This document shows, in pieces, positions 33,861 through 41,703 of a stretch of DNA of 64,000 nucleotides. The stretch lies in contig NZ_LZMD01000111.1 of the NCBI RefSeq assembly GCF_001668575.1, positions 124,001 through 188,000 on the forward strand, given 5' to 3'. Every line of letters begins with the position of its first letter. Within the stretch, counting starts at the first letter, position 1. The position numbers and the translations under genes were made by a program. Origin of the DNA: Mycobacterium sp. 1164985.4. GTDB lineage: Bacteria > Actinomycetota > Actinomycetes > Mycobacteriales > Mycobacteriaceae. The notes below the pieces were generated by a model, which did not search any database, was not told where the DNA came from, and was given only the letters and a program-made list of their open reading frames with translations.

Positions 33861-34379
33861 GTGGCCCCTGAACCGTCACGACCGCCGAAGGACGACCGTG
33901 ACCCGATCGCGCTCGCCCGCGCCAATTGGGAGCGCTCCGGCTGGGGGGATGTCGCCGACGGCATGGTCGCGGTGACGTCGGTGATGCGGGCCCACCAGAT
34001 CCTGCTGGCCCGCGTGGAGAGCGCACTGCGCCCCTACGACCTGAGCTTCTCGCGCTTCGAGCTGCTGAGGTTGCTGGCGTTCACCCGTAACGGCGCACTG
34101 CCGATCACCAAGGCGTCCGACCGGCTACAGGTCCACGTCACCAGCGTCACGCACGCCATCCGACGGCTCGAGGCCGACGGTCTGGTCGAGCGGATTCCCC
34201 ATCCCACCGACGGCCGGACCACGCTGGTGCAGATCACCGGCCTCGGCCGGTCGACGGTCGAGGACGCCACGGTGACGTTGAACAACGAAGTGTTCGCCGA
34301 CATCGGCATGTCGGCCGCCGAATCGCGGGCGCTGGCCGACTCGATCCAGACGCTGCGCCGCAATTCCGGGGACTTCTAG
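33861..34379 (+). CDS. MarR family regulator (probable Rv0737 counterpart)
   Basis: 172 residues, GTG start. Winged-helix core: SFSRFELLRLLAFTRNGALPITKASDRLQVHVTSVTHAIRRLEADGLVERIPHPTDGRTTLVQIT. In M. tuberculosis Rv0737 follows rslA directly; here the four-gene operon lies between. It may regulate that operon or be carried over from the ancestral order. No clear operator is seen just upstream; its gene begins 39 bases after the aminotransferase and could be read from the same transcript. Confidence 0.85.
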   Translation: MAPEPSRPPKDDRDPIALARANWERSGWGDVADGMVAVTSVMRAHQILLARVESALRPYDLSFSRFELLRLLAFTRNGALPITKASDRLQVHVTSVTHAIRRLEADGLVERIPHPTDGRTTLVQITGLGRSTVEDATVTLNNEVFADIGMSAAESRALADSIQTLRRNSGDF

Positions 34380-34400
34380 GTCTAACCCGTCCCCGCCCGG

Positions 34401-34453
34401 GCAGACGCAAACTTGCCCACCTTCAGCGCGTTTTCGGGCAGCTTTGCGTCTGC
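34401..34453. repeat. Long hairpin repeat between convergent genes
   Basis: Left arm GCAGACGCAAACTTGCCC (34401-34418) and right arm GGGCAGCTTTGCGTCTGC (34436-34453) pair over 18 bases with two mismatches around a 17-base loop containing AGCGCGTTTT. It lies between two convergent genes and can act as a two-way terminator. Very similar GCAGACGCAAA hairpins recur in mycobacterial genomes as I recall, so it may be a dispersed repeat. Confidence 0.7.
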
Positions 34454-34474
34454 TCGCGGTCTCAGGTCACGCGG

Positions 34475-35428
34475 TCACGCTTTCTGGCGCGCCACCCATT
34501 CGCGGAACGACTGCAGATCGGGATTGAGCGTCCGCACGAACTCCAGATCACGCACCGCGATGAACCGTTCGGAATTCTCGGCGTAGTACTGGAACATGTT
34601 GGCTATCTCGACCGCACCGGGAAAGCCCAGCGCGCGCAACTCGTCCCAGGACTGAGGACGATAGAGCACCGGTTCGCCGTGCAGCGTCGACAGTTCCGCG
34701 GCGAACTGCTCGCCGGTCAACTGGTCACCCGCGATGCTCACCGTCTCGCCGATGAATTCCGCCCCGCGCTTGAAGATGCCCAGCGCGGTGCGGCCGATGT
34801 CCTCCACGGCGATCGCGGCCATCGGCCGGTCCGCCATCGGCAACGTGAGCACGAGTTCGCCGCTGTCGGCGCGCATCGGTTGCAGGTCCGCGGTGAACCC
34901 CTCGTAGAACCCGGCGGTGCGAAGAAACGTCGTCGGCACACCGAGTTCGGTGAAGAAGCCGTCCGCCTCGGCCTTGGCGTCGAAGTGCGGCACCTTGTAG
35001 CGTCCCTCGACGGTGGGCACCCGGTCGTCGTCACCGAAGTGGTCACGGGTGTCCTCGAGCGTCGACCAGACGACGTGTGCCACGCCCGCGGACTTCGCCG
35101 CGCGAGCCGCCGTTTCAGCCTGGTGCAGTTCGGATTCCGCGCGGCTGCGTGCAGCCTCCTCCTGCGCCGTCCGGTCCGCCCAGTAGTTCGTGACGACGAA
35201 CGCCGCCGAGGCGCCGTCGAATGCGCGCTCCAGGCTGGCGGAGTCGTAGAGGTCGGCCTCGACCACTTCCGCGCCGGCGTCGGCCAGTTGTTTGGCCTGT
35301 GGCGACCGCGGGTTGCGCGTTATCGCGCGCGCCCGGAACTGCCGGTCCCGATCGGCGAGGATCGCTCGGGCCAGCCCGCCGCCCTGCTTGCCGGTGGCCC
35401 CCACCACGGTGATCACTTGCTGCGACAT
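34475..35428 (-). CDS. NmrA-like NAD(P)-binding protein
   Basis: 317 residues from ATG 35428, which has AAGGAG six bases upstream (an ATG at 35434 lies against the ribosome site). Atypical short-chain dehydrogenase fold: VITVVGATGKQGGGLARAIL is the dinucleotide-binding loop, and YWADRTAQEEAARSRAESE and HVVWSTLEDTRDHF follow. NmrA-type proteins sense or use NAD(P) rather than catalyse classic SDR reactions. Divergent from a MarR gene with paired palindromes between them, so it is probably that regulator's target. Confidence 0.85.
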   Translation of the reverse strand: MSQQVITVVGATGKQGGGLARAILADRDRQFRARAITRNPRSPQAKQLADAGAEVVEADLYDSASLERAFDGASAAFVVTNYWADRTAQEEAARSRAESELHQAETAARAAKSAGVAHVVWSTLEDTRDHFGDDDRVPTVEGRYKVPHFDAKAEADGFFTELGVPTTFLRTAGFYEGFTADLQPMRADSGELVLTLPMADRPMAAIAVEDIGRTALGIFKRGAEFIGETVSIAGDQLTGEQFAAELSTLHGEPVLYRPQSWDELRALGFPGAVEIANMFQYYAENSERFIAVRDLEFVRTLNPDLQSFREWVARQKA

Positions 35429-35443
35429 GGTCATCTCCTTTTA

Positions 35444-35459
35444 GGTTGATACGTCAACC
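35444..35459. promoter_or_regulatory. MarR operator, proximal to nmrA-like gene
   Basis: GGTTGATACGTCAACC: six-base arms GGTTGA/TCAACC around TACG. A near-identical site lies 36 bases away. Confidence 0.75.
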
Positions 35460-35479
35460 CAACTCAGGGTAGTCCGTCA

Positions 35480-35495
35480 GGTTGATATGTCAACC
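35480..35495. promoter_or_regulatory. MarR operator, proximal to marR
   Basis: GGTTGATATGTCAACC, same arms as the site at 35444. It overlaps the -35 (TTGATA, 35482-35487) of a promoter with -10 TAGCAT (35504-35509), so binding would block marR itself as well as the divergent gene. Confidence 0.78.
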
Positions 35496-35516
35496 CAATC
35501 GGGTAGCATCGGAAAC

Positions 35517-35993
35517 ATGGCTGGTGAAGGGCGGCTGTCACAGGAAGAACTGGACGCCTGGCGTGCGTTCGTGGCGATGCGGCACGGGCTTGAGCGTCAC
35601 CTGGTGGCCCACCTGCAGCGGGATTTCGGGTTGTCGGACTCCGATTTCGAGATCCTGGTCAACCTGTCCGAGGCGCCGAAGGGCCGGATGCGAGCGTATG
35701 AACTGGGCAGGGCGACCCATTGGGAGAAGACCCGGTTGTCGCATCACCTGCGCCGGATGGAGAAACGCGGGATGATCCGCCGCGAAGACTCAGGGGCCCG
35801 CTATCCGGACATCGTGCTGACCGAGACCGGGCGCGACGCGATCAAGGCGTCGGCACCCGCCAACGCGGCGCGGGTACGGGAGTTGTTCATCGACGTGCTC
35901 GGCCCGAAACGGCTGGCGGCGCTTCGCGAAATGTCCGAGGACGTGATCGCCACAATCGAGGAGCATCGGGCGAAGGACTGCAGCTTGGAGTGA
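35517..35993 (+). CDS. MarR family regulator, divergent from NmrA-like gene
   Basis: 158 residues from ATG 35517. This start is preferred because the promoter TTGATA-N16-TAGCAT puts the transcript start at about the ATG, suggesting a leaderless mRNA; an ATG at 35487 lies inside the operator. Winged helix: SDSDFEILVNLSEAPKGRMRAYELGRATHWEKTRLSHHLRRMEKRGMIRREDSGARYPDIVLTETG. Twin palindromes in the 88-base divergent region indicate autorepression plus control of the NmrA-like gene. Confidence 0.88.
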   Translation: MAGEGRLSQEELDAWRAFVAMRHGLERHLVAHLQRDFGLSDSDFEILVNLSEAPKGRMRAYELGRATHWEKTRLSHHLRRMEKRGMIRREDSGARYPDIVLTETGRDAIKASAPANAARVRELFIDVLGPKRLAALREMSEDVIATIEEHRAKDCSLE

Positions 35994-35999
35994 TCGGCC

Positions 36000-37238
36000 C
36001 TAGTCCGGCACCGACGGCAGCGGGATGGTCGCCGTCACCGCGGTGCCCGCGCCCGGGCGCGACCGGATGTTGAGCCGGCCGCCGACGATCTCGGCGCGCT
36101 CGGCCATCGACAGCAGGCCGTAGCCGCCCATGTCGTCGCCGCCCAGCGGATGCTCGAAGGTGTCGAAACCGATTCCGTCGTCGACGATCTCGAGACGTGC
36201 GACATCGCCACTGTCGCCGGAATCGACGGTGAACATCAGGCGCGCCGACGTCGCTCTGGCGTGTTTGACCACGTTCTGCAGGCACTCCTGGGCGATCCGG
36301 TACAGGGCGAGCTCGATGTGGTCGGGCAGCCGCCGCTCGGCGAGGTCTACGTCGATACCGATCTGCGGTATCGACCGGGCGAGGCTGGCCAGACCGCCGG
36401 CCAGTCCGAGGTCGTCGAGGACCGGCGGGCGCAACCCGCTGATCGCCGCCCGCGCCTCCTGAAGCGTCAGGTCGACGAGTTCGCGCGCCTTGCCGAGTTG
36501 TTCGGCGACGATCGCGGGGTCGTCGGAGCGGGTCGCGGCGTCCAGCCGGTAGGACAGCGTCACCAACCGCTGTGAGATGCCGTCGTGGATATCGCCCGCG
36601 AGACGGCGCCTTTCGAGCTCCTGAGCCTCGATCACCTGCTCGACGAAGTTCTCGTGCGCGCGTTCGCGGGCCACCAGCTGCCGGTGCAGCCGAGCCTGGT
36701 GCATGGCGCCCGCGATGAGCCTGCCGATCACCACGAGCAGTTCGACGTCGCGGTCGGTGAACTCGCGGCGCTCGACGGTGTGCACGTTGAGCACGCCGAC
36801 CAGGCCGCCGGGGTCGGTCTCCATCGGCACCGACACCATCGACGTGAAATCCGAACCCCGCAGCGACTGGAACGGCATATAGCGCGGGTCGGACTCCTTG
36901 TCCTGCGTGATCACCACGGGTTCGCGGTGGCTCGCCACCCAGCCCGAGATGCCTTGTCCCAGCGGCAGTCTGATCTTGCCGATCTCGGCGTCGAAGGGCG
37001 GGGTGGCACCCGCCAGCGTGAGTGAGCGGTCGCTGTCGTCGAGCACGTGGACGAAGCACACATCGCTGGCCGTCGCCGCGGTGATCATCCGCGCGGCCGC
37101 CGCGGCCAGCGGTTCGACACCCGGCCCCTTCGATGCCGCCTGGATCAGCTCGCGCAGCAGCGCCAGCTCGCGGTCGGCGGCCAGCGCGTACTGGCTGAGA
37201 TCGCGCACCGCGTCCGACGAGCCCGGTGCCGTGCTCAC
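36000..37238 (-). CDS. Sensor histidine kinase, GAF plus HisKA_3 (NarL-type system)
   Basis: 412 residues, no membrane helix, so cytoplasmic. GAF domain about 45-190 (CFVHVLDDSDRSLTLAG, GQGISGWVASHREPVVITQD, SLRGSDFTSMVSVPM). HisKA_3 dimerisation helix with the phospho-accepting His in LERRRLAGDIHDGISQRLVTLSYRL. ATPase domain with ALYRIAQECLQNVVKHARA, DDGIGF and GGYGLLSMAERAE. The GAF ligand is not known. Its GTG overlaps the response regulator stop by four bases. It ends seven bases from the convergent MarR gene. Confidence 0.93.
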   Translation of the reverse strand: MSTAPGSSDAVRDLSQYALAADRELALLRELIQAASKGPGVEPLAAAAARMITAATASDVCFVHVLDDSDRSLTLAGATPPFDAEIGKIRLPLGQGISGWVASHREPVVITQDKESDPRYMPFQSLRGSDFTSMVSVPMETDPGGLVGVLNVHTVERREFTDRDVELLVVIGRLIAGAMHQARLHRQLVARERAHENFVEQVIEAQELERRRLAGDIHDGISQRLVTLSYRLDAATRSDDPAIVAEQLGKARELVDLTLQEARAAISGLRPPVLDDLGLAGGLASLARSIPQIGIDVDLAERRLPDHIELALYRIAQECLQNVVKHARATSARLMFTVDSGDSGDVARLEIVDDGIGFDTFEHPLGGDDMGGYGLLSMAERAEIVGGRLNIRSRPGAGTAVTATIPLPSVPD

Positions 37239-37897
37239 TTGAAGATTCCTTCGCGAAGAGCGGTCGCGACGGCGCCCGTACGGTCGTTGACGCCCAGCTT
37301 GCGGTAGATCGAGCTGAGGTGCGTCTTGACCGTCTCATCGCCGATCACGAGTTTGGCCGCGATCGCCCGGTTCGACAGCCCGTTGACGACGAGCGAGAGG
37401 ATCTCGCTTTCGCGCTGGGTCAGGCCCTGGCGCGCACCCGGCCAGAACTCGTCGCGTTGCAGCCGAGCCGCGGTGTCGACGGCTCGGGCCGCCATGCCCG
37501 GGTCAATCGCGGTTTCGCCGCGGTGCACGAACTCGAGCTGGCGGACCAGCTCGTCGCTGCTGATGCTCTTGAGTAGATAACCAGACGCCCCCACCCGGAG
37601 TGCCTGGAACAGGTACTGCTCGTCGTCGTAGACAGAGAGCATGACAATTTTGCGCCCGGCGTTGCGCTGGCGCAGTTCGGCGCACAGGTCCAGCCCGCTC
37701 GCCCCCTGCATCCGCACGTCGCACAGGACGATGTCGGGGTCGAGATCGTCGATCACCGCCACCGCGCGTTCGGCACCCACGGCTTGCCCGACGACCTGCA
37801 CCCGGTCGGAGAACGCCGCCAGCATGGCCTTGAGGCCCTCGATGACCATCTCGTGGTCGTCGACCAGCACAAGACGCACCGGTGGGCTGCTCGGCAT
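37235..37897 (-). CDS. NarL/LuxR-type response regulator
   Basis: 220 residues. Receiver: LVLVDDHEMVIEGL with acidic pocket, phospho-Asp in DPDIVLCDVRMQG, and Lys in SGYLLKSISSDELV. Output HTH: GLTQRESEILSLVVNGLSNRAIAAKLVIGDETVKTHLSSIYRKLGVNDRTGAV. Partner of the kinase just downstream. A TCCCCC-N4-GGGGGA palindrome 75-91 bases upstream could be its own site. Confidence 0.94.
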   Translation of the reverse strand: MPSSPPVRLVLVDDHEMVIEGLKAMLAAFSDRVQVVGQAVGAERAVAVIDDLDPDIVLCDVRMQGASGLDLCAELRQRNAGRKIVMLSVYDDEQYLFQALRVGASGYLLKSISSDELVRQLEFVHRGETAIDPGMAARAVDTAARLQRDEFWPGARQGLTQRESEILSLVVNGLSNRAIAAKLVIGDETVKTHLSSIYRKLGVNDRTGAVATALREGIFK

Positions 37898-37972
37898 GCC
37901 CCCACCTTAGAGGCGTCATTTCCCAGGTGAAGCAGGTTGTCGGTGCGTGGCGGAAGGAATCCGCACCGATGA

Positions 37973-37988
37973 TCCCCCGATTGGGGGA
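37973..37988. promoter_or_regulatory. Palindrome upstream of the NarL-type regulator
   Basis: TCCCCC (37973-37978), GATT, GGGGGA (37983-37988): perfect six-base arms in the 125-base divergent region between the response regulator and the HAD gene. Candidate operator for either. Confidence 0.45.
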
Positions 37989-38022
37989 GGCCCACGCGTG
38001 TGATGGCGGCCACTCTTGACCT

Positions 38023-38823
38023 ATGCCGACAACGCAGGAGACGACGTGGCGGGCGGGCCGGTTCTGGTGGGACTGCGCGCCTCCCGGTTCGCGCAGTGCG
38101 GTGTGTGGTCTGGTGTTCGACCTCGATGCGTTGACCGACATCGAGATCGACGGCCACCGGGTCGCCTACAACGCCGCCTTCGAGGCGCACGGGCTGGGTT
38201 TCCAGTGGTCGGTGCCGCGCTACCGGCAGCTGCTCGCGCTGACCGACGAGCGGCAACGGGTCGCGGCCGAACTGCGCAAGCGCTGCGTGGCCACTGAGGC
38301 CGATGTGCTGACCAAGCTGCTGGCTGACGAGATCTACAACACCAAGTCCATGCTGTTCGACGAGCTGATCCTCGAGCGGGACCTGGCCCCGCGCGCCGGC
38401 CTCGTCGACTTCGTGATGGACGCCGTCGGCGGCGGTGCGCAGGTGGCCGTGGTGGTGAACGGCCAGCGCGGCTGGGCCGAGCCGCTGGTGCGCCAGCTGG
38501 TCGGCGAGGGCCTCGTCGAGGTCGTGGTCGCCGCCGAGGACGTCGTGAAACCGGTGCCCGATGCGGAGGCGCACCGGCACGCGCTGTGGGAGCTCGGCCT
38601 CTCCGCTAACGAGGCGTTCGCGATCACCGGCTCGGCGTCGGGACTGCGGGCCGCGAACGCCGCCGGGATGCCGACCCTGGTGATCACGGGGGAAGGCACG
38701 CCCGAGATCCCGGCTGCGGTCGCGGTGCGGCCGGACTTCGCCGGCGCCGATCCGTTGCGGTTCGCCGATTGCCAGCGCCTGCACGCCAACTGGTCGCGCG
38801 GCCGCAAGCAGACGGCCGCCTAG
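38023..38823 (+). CDS. HAD-superfamily hydrolase
   Basis: 266 residues. Motif I is VFDLDALTD (Asp33, Asp35), so the nucleophile/acid pair is present. A helical cap follows (GHRVAYNAAFEAHGLGFQWSVPRY). Motif II-like region VAVVVNGQRG has an unusual Asn-Gly where Ser/Thr is expected, and the motif IV region is hard to see. It resembles CbbY/beta-phosphoglucomutase-type phosphatases in layout. A 30-residue N-terminal segment with FWWDCAPPGSRSAVCG precedes motif I. No ribosome site is visible before the ATG, so the start is uncertain. Confidence 0.75.
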   Translation: MPTTQETTWRAGRFWWDCAPPGSRSAVCGLVFDLDALTDIEIDGHRVAYNAAFEAHGLGFQWSVPRYRQLLALTDERQRVAAELRKRCVATEADVLTKLLADEIYNTKSMLFDELILERDLAPRAGLVDFVMDAVGGGAQVAVVVNGQRGWAEPLVRQLVGEGLVEVVVAAEDVVKPVPDAEAHRHALWELGLSANEAFAITGSASGLRAANAAGMPTLVITGEGTPEIPAAVAVRPDFAGADPLRFADCQRLHANWSRGRKQTAA

Positions 38824-38879
38824 CCGCAGCATTCGCCGAAAGGCCGCTCCGCTCGGCGCGGTCGCTCTACCATCGCGCG

Positions 38880-40109
38880 ATGGCTCAGAAGACCAGAATC
38901 TCGCCCGACCTGATCGGCGGTGACGTCGACGAGGGCTACGGAAAGGTCGCCGACGCATTCCGCCGCAACCTGAGCAGCGGACGTGAAATCGGTGCTGCGG
39001 TGGCGGCGTACCGCGACGGTCGCAAGGTGGTGGACCTATGGGGCGGCTACCGCGATGCGTCCACGCAGTCGCCGTGGCGGGGCGATACGCTCGTCAACGT
39101 CTTCTCGACGACGAAAGGTGTTGCCTCCCTTGCGGTGGCGGTCGCTGCCTCGCGCGGTCTCCTCGACTACGACACGAAGGTCGCCGAGTACTGGCCTGAC
39201 TTCGCCCAGGCGGGCAAGGCCGACATCACCGTTCGCCAGTTGCTGAGCCACCAGGCCGGTCTGGTCGCCATCGATCCTCCGCTCACGCTTTCGGAGATCA
39301 ACGACCCAGAGGTCATGACGGCGCGAATCGCGAAGCTGGCTCCCGCATGGCCGCCCGGCGCCCGCCACGGGTATCACGCTGTGACCCTCGGGTGGTACGA
39401 GTCCGCGTTGATCCGCCAGGTCGATCCGCAGCGGCGGACAGTGGGCCGGTTTCTCGCCGACGAGATCGCCGCGCCGCTCGACCTCGATCTGTTCATCGGG
39501 GTCCCTGCATCCGTGGACCGCGAGCGCATCGCCCGCCTCAAGGCGCTGTCCCGGTTGGATCTGTTGTTCCACATGAACACGATGCCGCCGATGTTCGCGC
39601 TGGCGATGATGAACAAGGCCAGCCTCGTAGCGCGGGCCTTCGTGCTGGCCCAGGGGGTGGTCGAGGCCGAGGCGCTCAACCGCGACGAGTGCCGCGTCGT
39701 CGAGATGCCCGCAGTCAACGGCACGACCACAGCACGGGCCGTCGCCAAACTGTACGGCGCCGCGGCCACCGGCGCTCCCGAGCTGGGTCTTACGCGCGCA
39801 GTGCGTGACGCTTTGGAGGCGCCCGCCGCGGCGCCGAGCAAGGGTGTGCGGGACAGGATCATGCATACCGACACGTCGTACTCGCTGGGCTTCGGCAAGC
39901 CGACGTCGACGTTCGTGTTCGGTTCGTCGGACAAGGCTTTCGGATGGCCTGGCGCGGGAGGGTCGTTCGGCTTCGCCGATCCGGACACCGGCACCGGCTA
40001 CGGCTACGTGATGAACAAGATGGGCTTTCATCTCTTCAGCGACCCCCGGGAACTCGCGCTTCGCCAAGCCCTGTTCCGCGGCGTTCTCGGTGCCCGAACT
40101 CAACGCTGA
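38880..40109 (+). CDS. Serine hydrolase, class C beta-lactamase/EstB-like fold
   Basis: 409 residues from ATG 38880 (MAQKTRISPDLIGG). SxxK motif is Ser76-Thr-Thr-Lys79 in VFSTTKG, and the tyrosine motif is probably YHAVTLGWY near 163. The third motif (KTG/HxG in beta-lactamases) appears as WPGAGGSFGFADP, typical of esterases of this fold. Probably an esterase or lipase, as with mycobacterial LipE-type proteins, rather than a beta-lactamase. No signal peptide. Follows the HAD gene after 56 bases. Confidence 0.87.
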   Translation: MAQKTRISPDLIGGDVDEGYGKVADAFRRNLSSGREIGAAVAAYRDGRKVVDLWGGYRDASTQSPWRGDTLVNVFSTTKGVASLAVAVAASRGLLDYDTKVAEYWPDFAQAGKADITVRQLLSHQAGLVAIDPPLTLSEINDPEVMTARIAKLAPAWPPGARHGYHAVTLGWYESALIRQVDPQRRTVGRFLADEIAAPLDLDLFIGVPASVDRERIARLKALSRLDLLFHMNTMPPMFALAMMNKASLVARAFVLAQGVVEAEALNRDECRVVEMPAVNGTTTARAVAKLYGAAATGAPELGLTRAVRDALEAPAAAPSKGVRDRIMHTDTSYSLGFGKPTSTFVFGSSDKAFGWPGAGGSFGFADPDTGTGYGYVMNKMGFHLFSDPRELALRQALFRGVLGARTQR

Positions 40110-40122
40110 GTAGTTTCGACTC

Positions 40123-40809
40123 ATGGCTGAGATCCCCACCACCGAAGAAGCCCTCGCCCGCCTCGACATGCCGCTGGTCGAGGCGATGATGACCCAACGT
40201 GCCGTGCGCCGCGTCCTGCCCGACCCCGTCGACGACGCGGTCGTGCTGAAGTGCATCGAATTGGCGCTCCGAGCGCCCACCGGATCGAACGGCCAGAACT
40301 GGGAATTCATCGTGGTCAAGGACCAGGCCGTCAAGGATCAGCTCGGCAAGCGGTATCGGCAGGCGTGGTCGCTCTACGGCGGGATCGGCCGGCGCGTCGC
40401 CGCAGGCGACGAATCGATGCAGAAGATCCTGCGGGCCGTGCAGTGGCAGGTGGACCACTTCAGCGAGATTCCGGTTTTGGTCGTGCCGTGTCTACGCGGC
40501 GGCATGCGGTTGCCGTACATGCCGTCACCGTTCGTGGGTGAGTCGTCGTTCTTCGGATCGATCTATCCCAGCGTGCAGAACCTGCTGCTCGCCGCGCGGG
40601 CGATGGGGCTCGGCGCGTCGCTGATCACCCTGCCGCTGTGGAGCGTCACCTCCGCCCGGCGCACCCTGGGGTTGCCCCTGACGGTGACGCCGGTGTGCGT
40701 CGTGCCCATGGGCTGGCCGCGTGGACGGTACGGGCCCACCACCCGCAGGCCGGTCGGGCAGGTCGCCCACCTCGACCGGTACGGCGAGCGCGCCTGGGCC
40801 GACCGGTGA
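40123..40809 (+). CDS. Nitroreductase family FMN enzyme
   Basis: 228 residues. FMN-binding MMTQRAVRRVLPDPVDD near the start, LALRAPTGSNGQNWEFIVVKD, and SIYPSVQNLLLAARAMGLGASLITL near residue 150. NAD(P)H-dependent reductase of nitro or quinone compounds; substrate unknown. Thirteen bases after the serine hydrolase and likely co-transcribed. Its stop abuts the convergent mmsB stop with no gap. Confidence 0.88.
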   Translation: MAEIPTTEEALARLDMPLVEAMMTQRAVRRVLPDPVDDAVVLKCIELALRAPTGSNGQNWEFIVVKDQAVKDQLGKRYRQAWSLYGGIGRRVAAGDESMQKILRAVQWQVDHFSEIPVLVVPCLRGGMRLPYMPSPFVGESSFFGSIYPSVQNLLLAARAMGLGASLITLPLWSVTSARRTLGLPLTVTPVCVVPMGWPRGRYGPTTRRPVGQVAHLDRYGERAWADR

Positions 40810-41685
40810 TCAGTTGCCGCGCAGCAGCTCGATCACGGCGCTGAAGTCCTTGTCCGCATGGTCGGCGGCGAACTTCTTGTAGATCTCGGCGGCGTGGCTG
40901 CCCAGCGGCGCGTTCGAACCCGTCGACTCGACGGCTGCCATAGCCAGCCCGAGGTCCTTGTTCATCAACGCGGTGGCGAAGCCTGGCTTGAAATCGTTGT
41001 TGGCCGGCGACGTCGGAACCGGTCCCGGGACAGGGCAATTGGTGTGCACCGACCAGCAGTTGCCGGTGGCGCCGGTGATCACGTCGAACAGTGACTGCGC
41101 CGACAGGCCGAGCTTCTCGGCCAGCACGAAGGCCTCGCCGATCGCAATCTGCTGCACCGCGAGCACCATGTTGTTGCACAGCTTGGCCGCTTGGCCGGTG
41201 CCCGACGGCCCGCAGTGGATGACCTTGCCCGCCAGAGGCTCCAGCACGGGCCGGGCGCGCTCGACGGCGGAATCCTCACCGCCGACCATGAACGCGAGCG
41301 TGCCTGCGGTCGCGCCCTTCACCCCGCCGGACACCGGGGCATCGAGTTGCGCGAAGCCACGCTCGAGCGCCTGCCGGTGAATGAACCGCGCATCGTCGAC
41401 CGAGATCGTCGAGGTGTCGATGAACAGTGCGCCGGACTTGGCGGCGGGTAGAACCTCGGCGTAGCACGCTTTCACGATGTCGCCGTTGGGCAGCGAGGTG
41501 ATCACGACCTCGGCATCGGTGACCGCCTCAGCGCCGCTGTCGATCACCGACACGCCCCGCTCGGCCGCGGCCGATTTCAGTGCGGGCACGGGATCGAACC
41601 CGCGGACCGTGTGGCCGGCCGCGACCAAGTTGGCCGCCATCGGACCACCCATGTTGCCCAGCCCCAGGAACGCGATCGTCGTCAT
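40810..41685 (-). CDS. mmsB: 3-hydroxyisobutyrate dehydrogenase
   Basis: 291 residues. Rossmann start TIAFLGLGNMGGPMAANLVAAGH, substrate signature APVSGGVKGATAGTLAFMVGG and catalytic Lys region GQAAKLCNNM. Oxidises 3-hydroxyisobutyrate to methylmalonate semialdehyde in valine breakdown. Third gene of an mmsA-fadE9-mmsB operon in the same order as Rv0753c-Rv0751c. Confidence 0.93.
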   Translation of the reverse strand: MTTIAFLGLGNMGGPMAANLVAAGHTVRGFDPVPALKSAAAERGVSVIDSGAEAVTDAEVVITSLPNGDIVKACYAEVLPAAKSGALFIDTSTISVDDARFIHRQALERGFAQLDAPVSGGVKGATAGTLAFMVGGEDSAVERARPVLEPLAGKVIHCGPSGTGQAAKLCNNMVLAVQQIAIGEAFVLAEKLGLSAQSLFDVITGATGNCWSVHTNCPVPGPVPTSPANNDFKPGFATALMNKDLGLAMAAVESTGSNAPLGSHAAEIYKKFAADHADKDFSAVIELLRGN

Positions 41686-41703
41686 TCACAAGCCCTTTCA
41701 GCG

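Noticed and set aside
38880..40109. Calling the serine hydrolase a beta-lactamase
   Set aside because: It lacks a signal peptide and a KTG-type third motif.
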